A stretch of 6,595 bases of DNA from Candidatus Omnitrophota bacterium. Its GTDB lineage: Bacteria > Ratteibacteria > UBA8468 > B48-G9 > JAFGKM01. The DNA lies in assembly GCA_022704985.1 (NCBI GenBank), contig JAKJFI010000051.1:1-6595 (forward strand), in the 5' to 3' direction. Every line of letters begins with the position of its first letter. Position 1 is the stretch's first letter. A program made the translations under genes and the position numbers. The notes below the pieces were generated by a model. It had not been told where the DNA came from. It saw only the letters and a program-made list of their open reading frames with translations, and made no database searches. Positions 6,279 through 6,595 of the stretch are shown here, piece by piece.

Positions 6279-6318
6279 CATTGCGATTGCTTCGTCATGT
6301 AAAACATTCCTCGCAATG
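6279..6318. repeat. Small palindromic repeat between lepB and the HU gene
   Basis: CATTGCGA (6279-6286) is the exact reverse complement of TCGCAATG (6311-6318), with a 24-base interior. The interior reads TTGCTTCGTC, then a central TGTAAAACA, then TTCC. The arrangement resembles dispersed GTCATTGCGA...GATTGCTTCGTC...TCGCAATGAC palindromes common in many bacterial genomes, a resemblance recalled and not searched. It starts 16 bases after the lepB stop. It lacks a U tract, so it is not a typical terminator, though the hairpin could protect the 3' end of the lepB message. Confidence 0.55.
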
Positions 6319-6339
6319 GCCACGCGGGGAATTCGGGAT

Positions 6340-6388
6340 GATAAAAACAAAGAAGCGAGCCCTTCGCTTAAGAAAAGCCCGCTTCTTT
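6340..6388 (-). terminator. Intrinsic terminator of the HU gene
   Basis: Arms at 6349-6360 and 6377-6388 form a 12-bp stem with a 16-base loop. In the minus-strand RNA every position pairs, one as a G-U wobble, and the stem is followed by GTTTTTATC. In the plus-strand RNA the same position is an A-C mismatch and the tail is CTGTCAC, so the signal mainly serves the leftward HU gene, whose stop codon is 3 bp upstream of the stem. It may act weakly on lepB transcripts too. Confidence 0.85.
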
Positions 6389-6391
6389 CTG

Positions 6392-6595
6392 TCACTTGAC
6401 CGCTTTCTTGAGTCCGCTTCCTGCTTTGAATACCGGAACCTTTTTTGCGGCAATTTTTATCGTCTTGCCTGTCTTCGGATTTCTTCCGAGTCTTGCTTTT
6501 CTCTTTGATACCTTGAAAGTTCCAAACCCCACCAGGGTAACAGGCTTTCCTTTCTTCAGAGATGCCTTGATTGACTCCAGAACTGTGTCAACCGC
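6392..6595 (-). CDS. hup: HU-family DNA-binding protein, C-terminal part (5' end outside window)
   Basis: HU is a small dimeric nucleoid protein that bends DNA. The visible 67 residues start at [29 protein letters not shown] and continue through [19 protein letters not shown] to [15 protein letters not shown] and a TGA stop. The LVGFGTF strand, the GRNPKTGK beta-arm tip with its intercalating Pro, and the VPVFKAG..LK..V end are diagnostic of the family. About 23 N-terminal residues are missing because the gene runs off the window edge. The arm and C terminus are strongly basic. HU rather than IHF is favoured by overall similarity, but the two cannot be separated with complete certainty from this part. 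It converges on lepB and ends in its own intrinsic terminator. Confidence 0.95.
   Translation of the reverse strand, partial: AVDTVLESIKASLKKGKPVTLVGFGTFKVSKRKARLGRNPKTGKTIKIAAKKVPVFKAGSGLKKAVK

Noticed and set aside
6281..6508. Plus-strand open frame after lepB
   Set aside because: It runs through the palindromic repeat, the terminator stem and the antisense of the HU gene, and has no ribosome-binding site.
1..6595. Search for a defence, mobile or biosynthetic system
   Set aside because: Every substantial gene belongs to a known housekeeping or widespread enzyme family. No transposase, toxin-antitoxin pair, nuclease cluster, reverse transcriptase or CRISPR-like array is visible.

Overview
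This is a bacterial chromosomal housekeeping region, apparently complete except at its two ends. It carries seven protein genes: the 3' end of pyrF, a uroporphyrinogen decarboxylase-like (URO-D family) gene, rpoD, dnaG, a PfkB-family sugar kinase gene, a short lepB (signal peptidase I), and the 3' end of an HU-family gene. I saw no rRNA, tRNA, CRISPR array, insertion sequence or phage gene. The organism cannot be fixed from this window. The single-membrane-span LepB, the compact primary sigma factor, a URO-D relative without the usual metal motif, and two degenerate palindromic intergenic repeats are compatible with an uncultivated lineage (for example Planctomycetota, Omnitrophota or Nitrospirota type genomes). 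That placement is a low-confidence inference.

Layout. Positions 1-1511 read rightward: pyrF (partial), then the URO-D-like gene. The 53-bp junction is built around a degraded palindromic repeat that supplies the end of pyrF and runs into the ribosome-binding site of the next gene. A convergent gap (1512-1606) with four ATCCGG repeats and alternative hairpins separates this from a leftward block. That block consists of the PfkB kinase (5578-4631), dnaG (4545-2803) and rpoD (2800-1607). dnaG and rpoD are only 2 bp apart, the core of the classic macromolecular-synthesis operon without rpsU, and a consensus-like sigma-70 promoter lies directly ahead of dnaG. The kinase has its own strong promoter, placed back to back with a promoter for rightward lepB (5748-6263). 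lepB converges on the leftward HU gene (6595-6392), which ends in a clear intrinsic terminator. A small palindromic repeat lies between the lepB stop and that terminator.

How the genes fit together. DnaG makes replication primers and RpoD directs general transcription; their tight coupling matches the known link between replication and transcription genes. The region 2.4 and 4.2 residues of this RpoD that read -10 and -35 elements are conserved. That agrees with the TTGACA and TATAAT-like elements seen ahead of dnaG and the kinase. The other genes (pyrimidine synthesis, sugar phosphorylation, protein export, nucleoid protein) are neighbours with no evident shared pathway.

I found no convincing undescribed multi-gene system. 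The points most worth a second look are the URO-D relative lacking the HxC zinc motif, the possibly leaderless lepB message from a back-to-back promoter pair, and the two palindromic repeats, one of which is built into a gene end and a ribosome-binding site.
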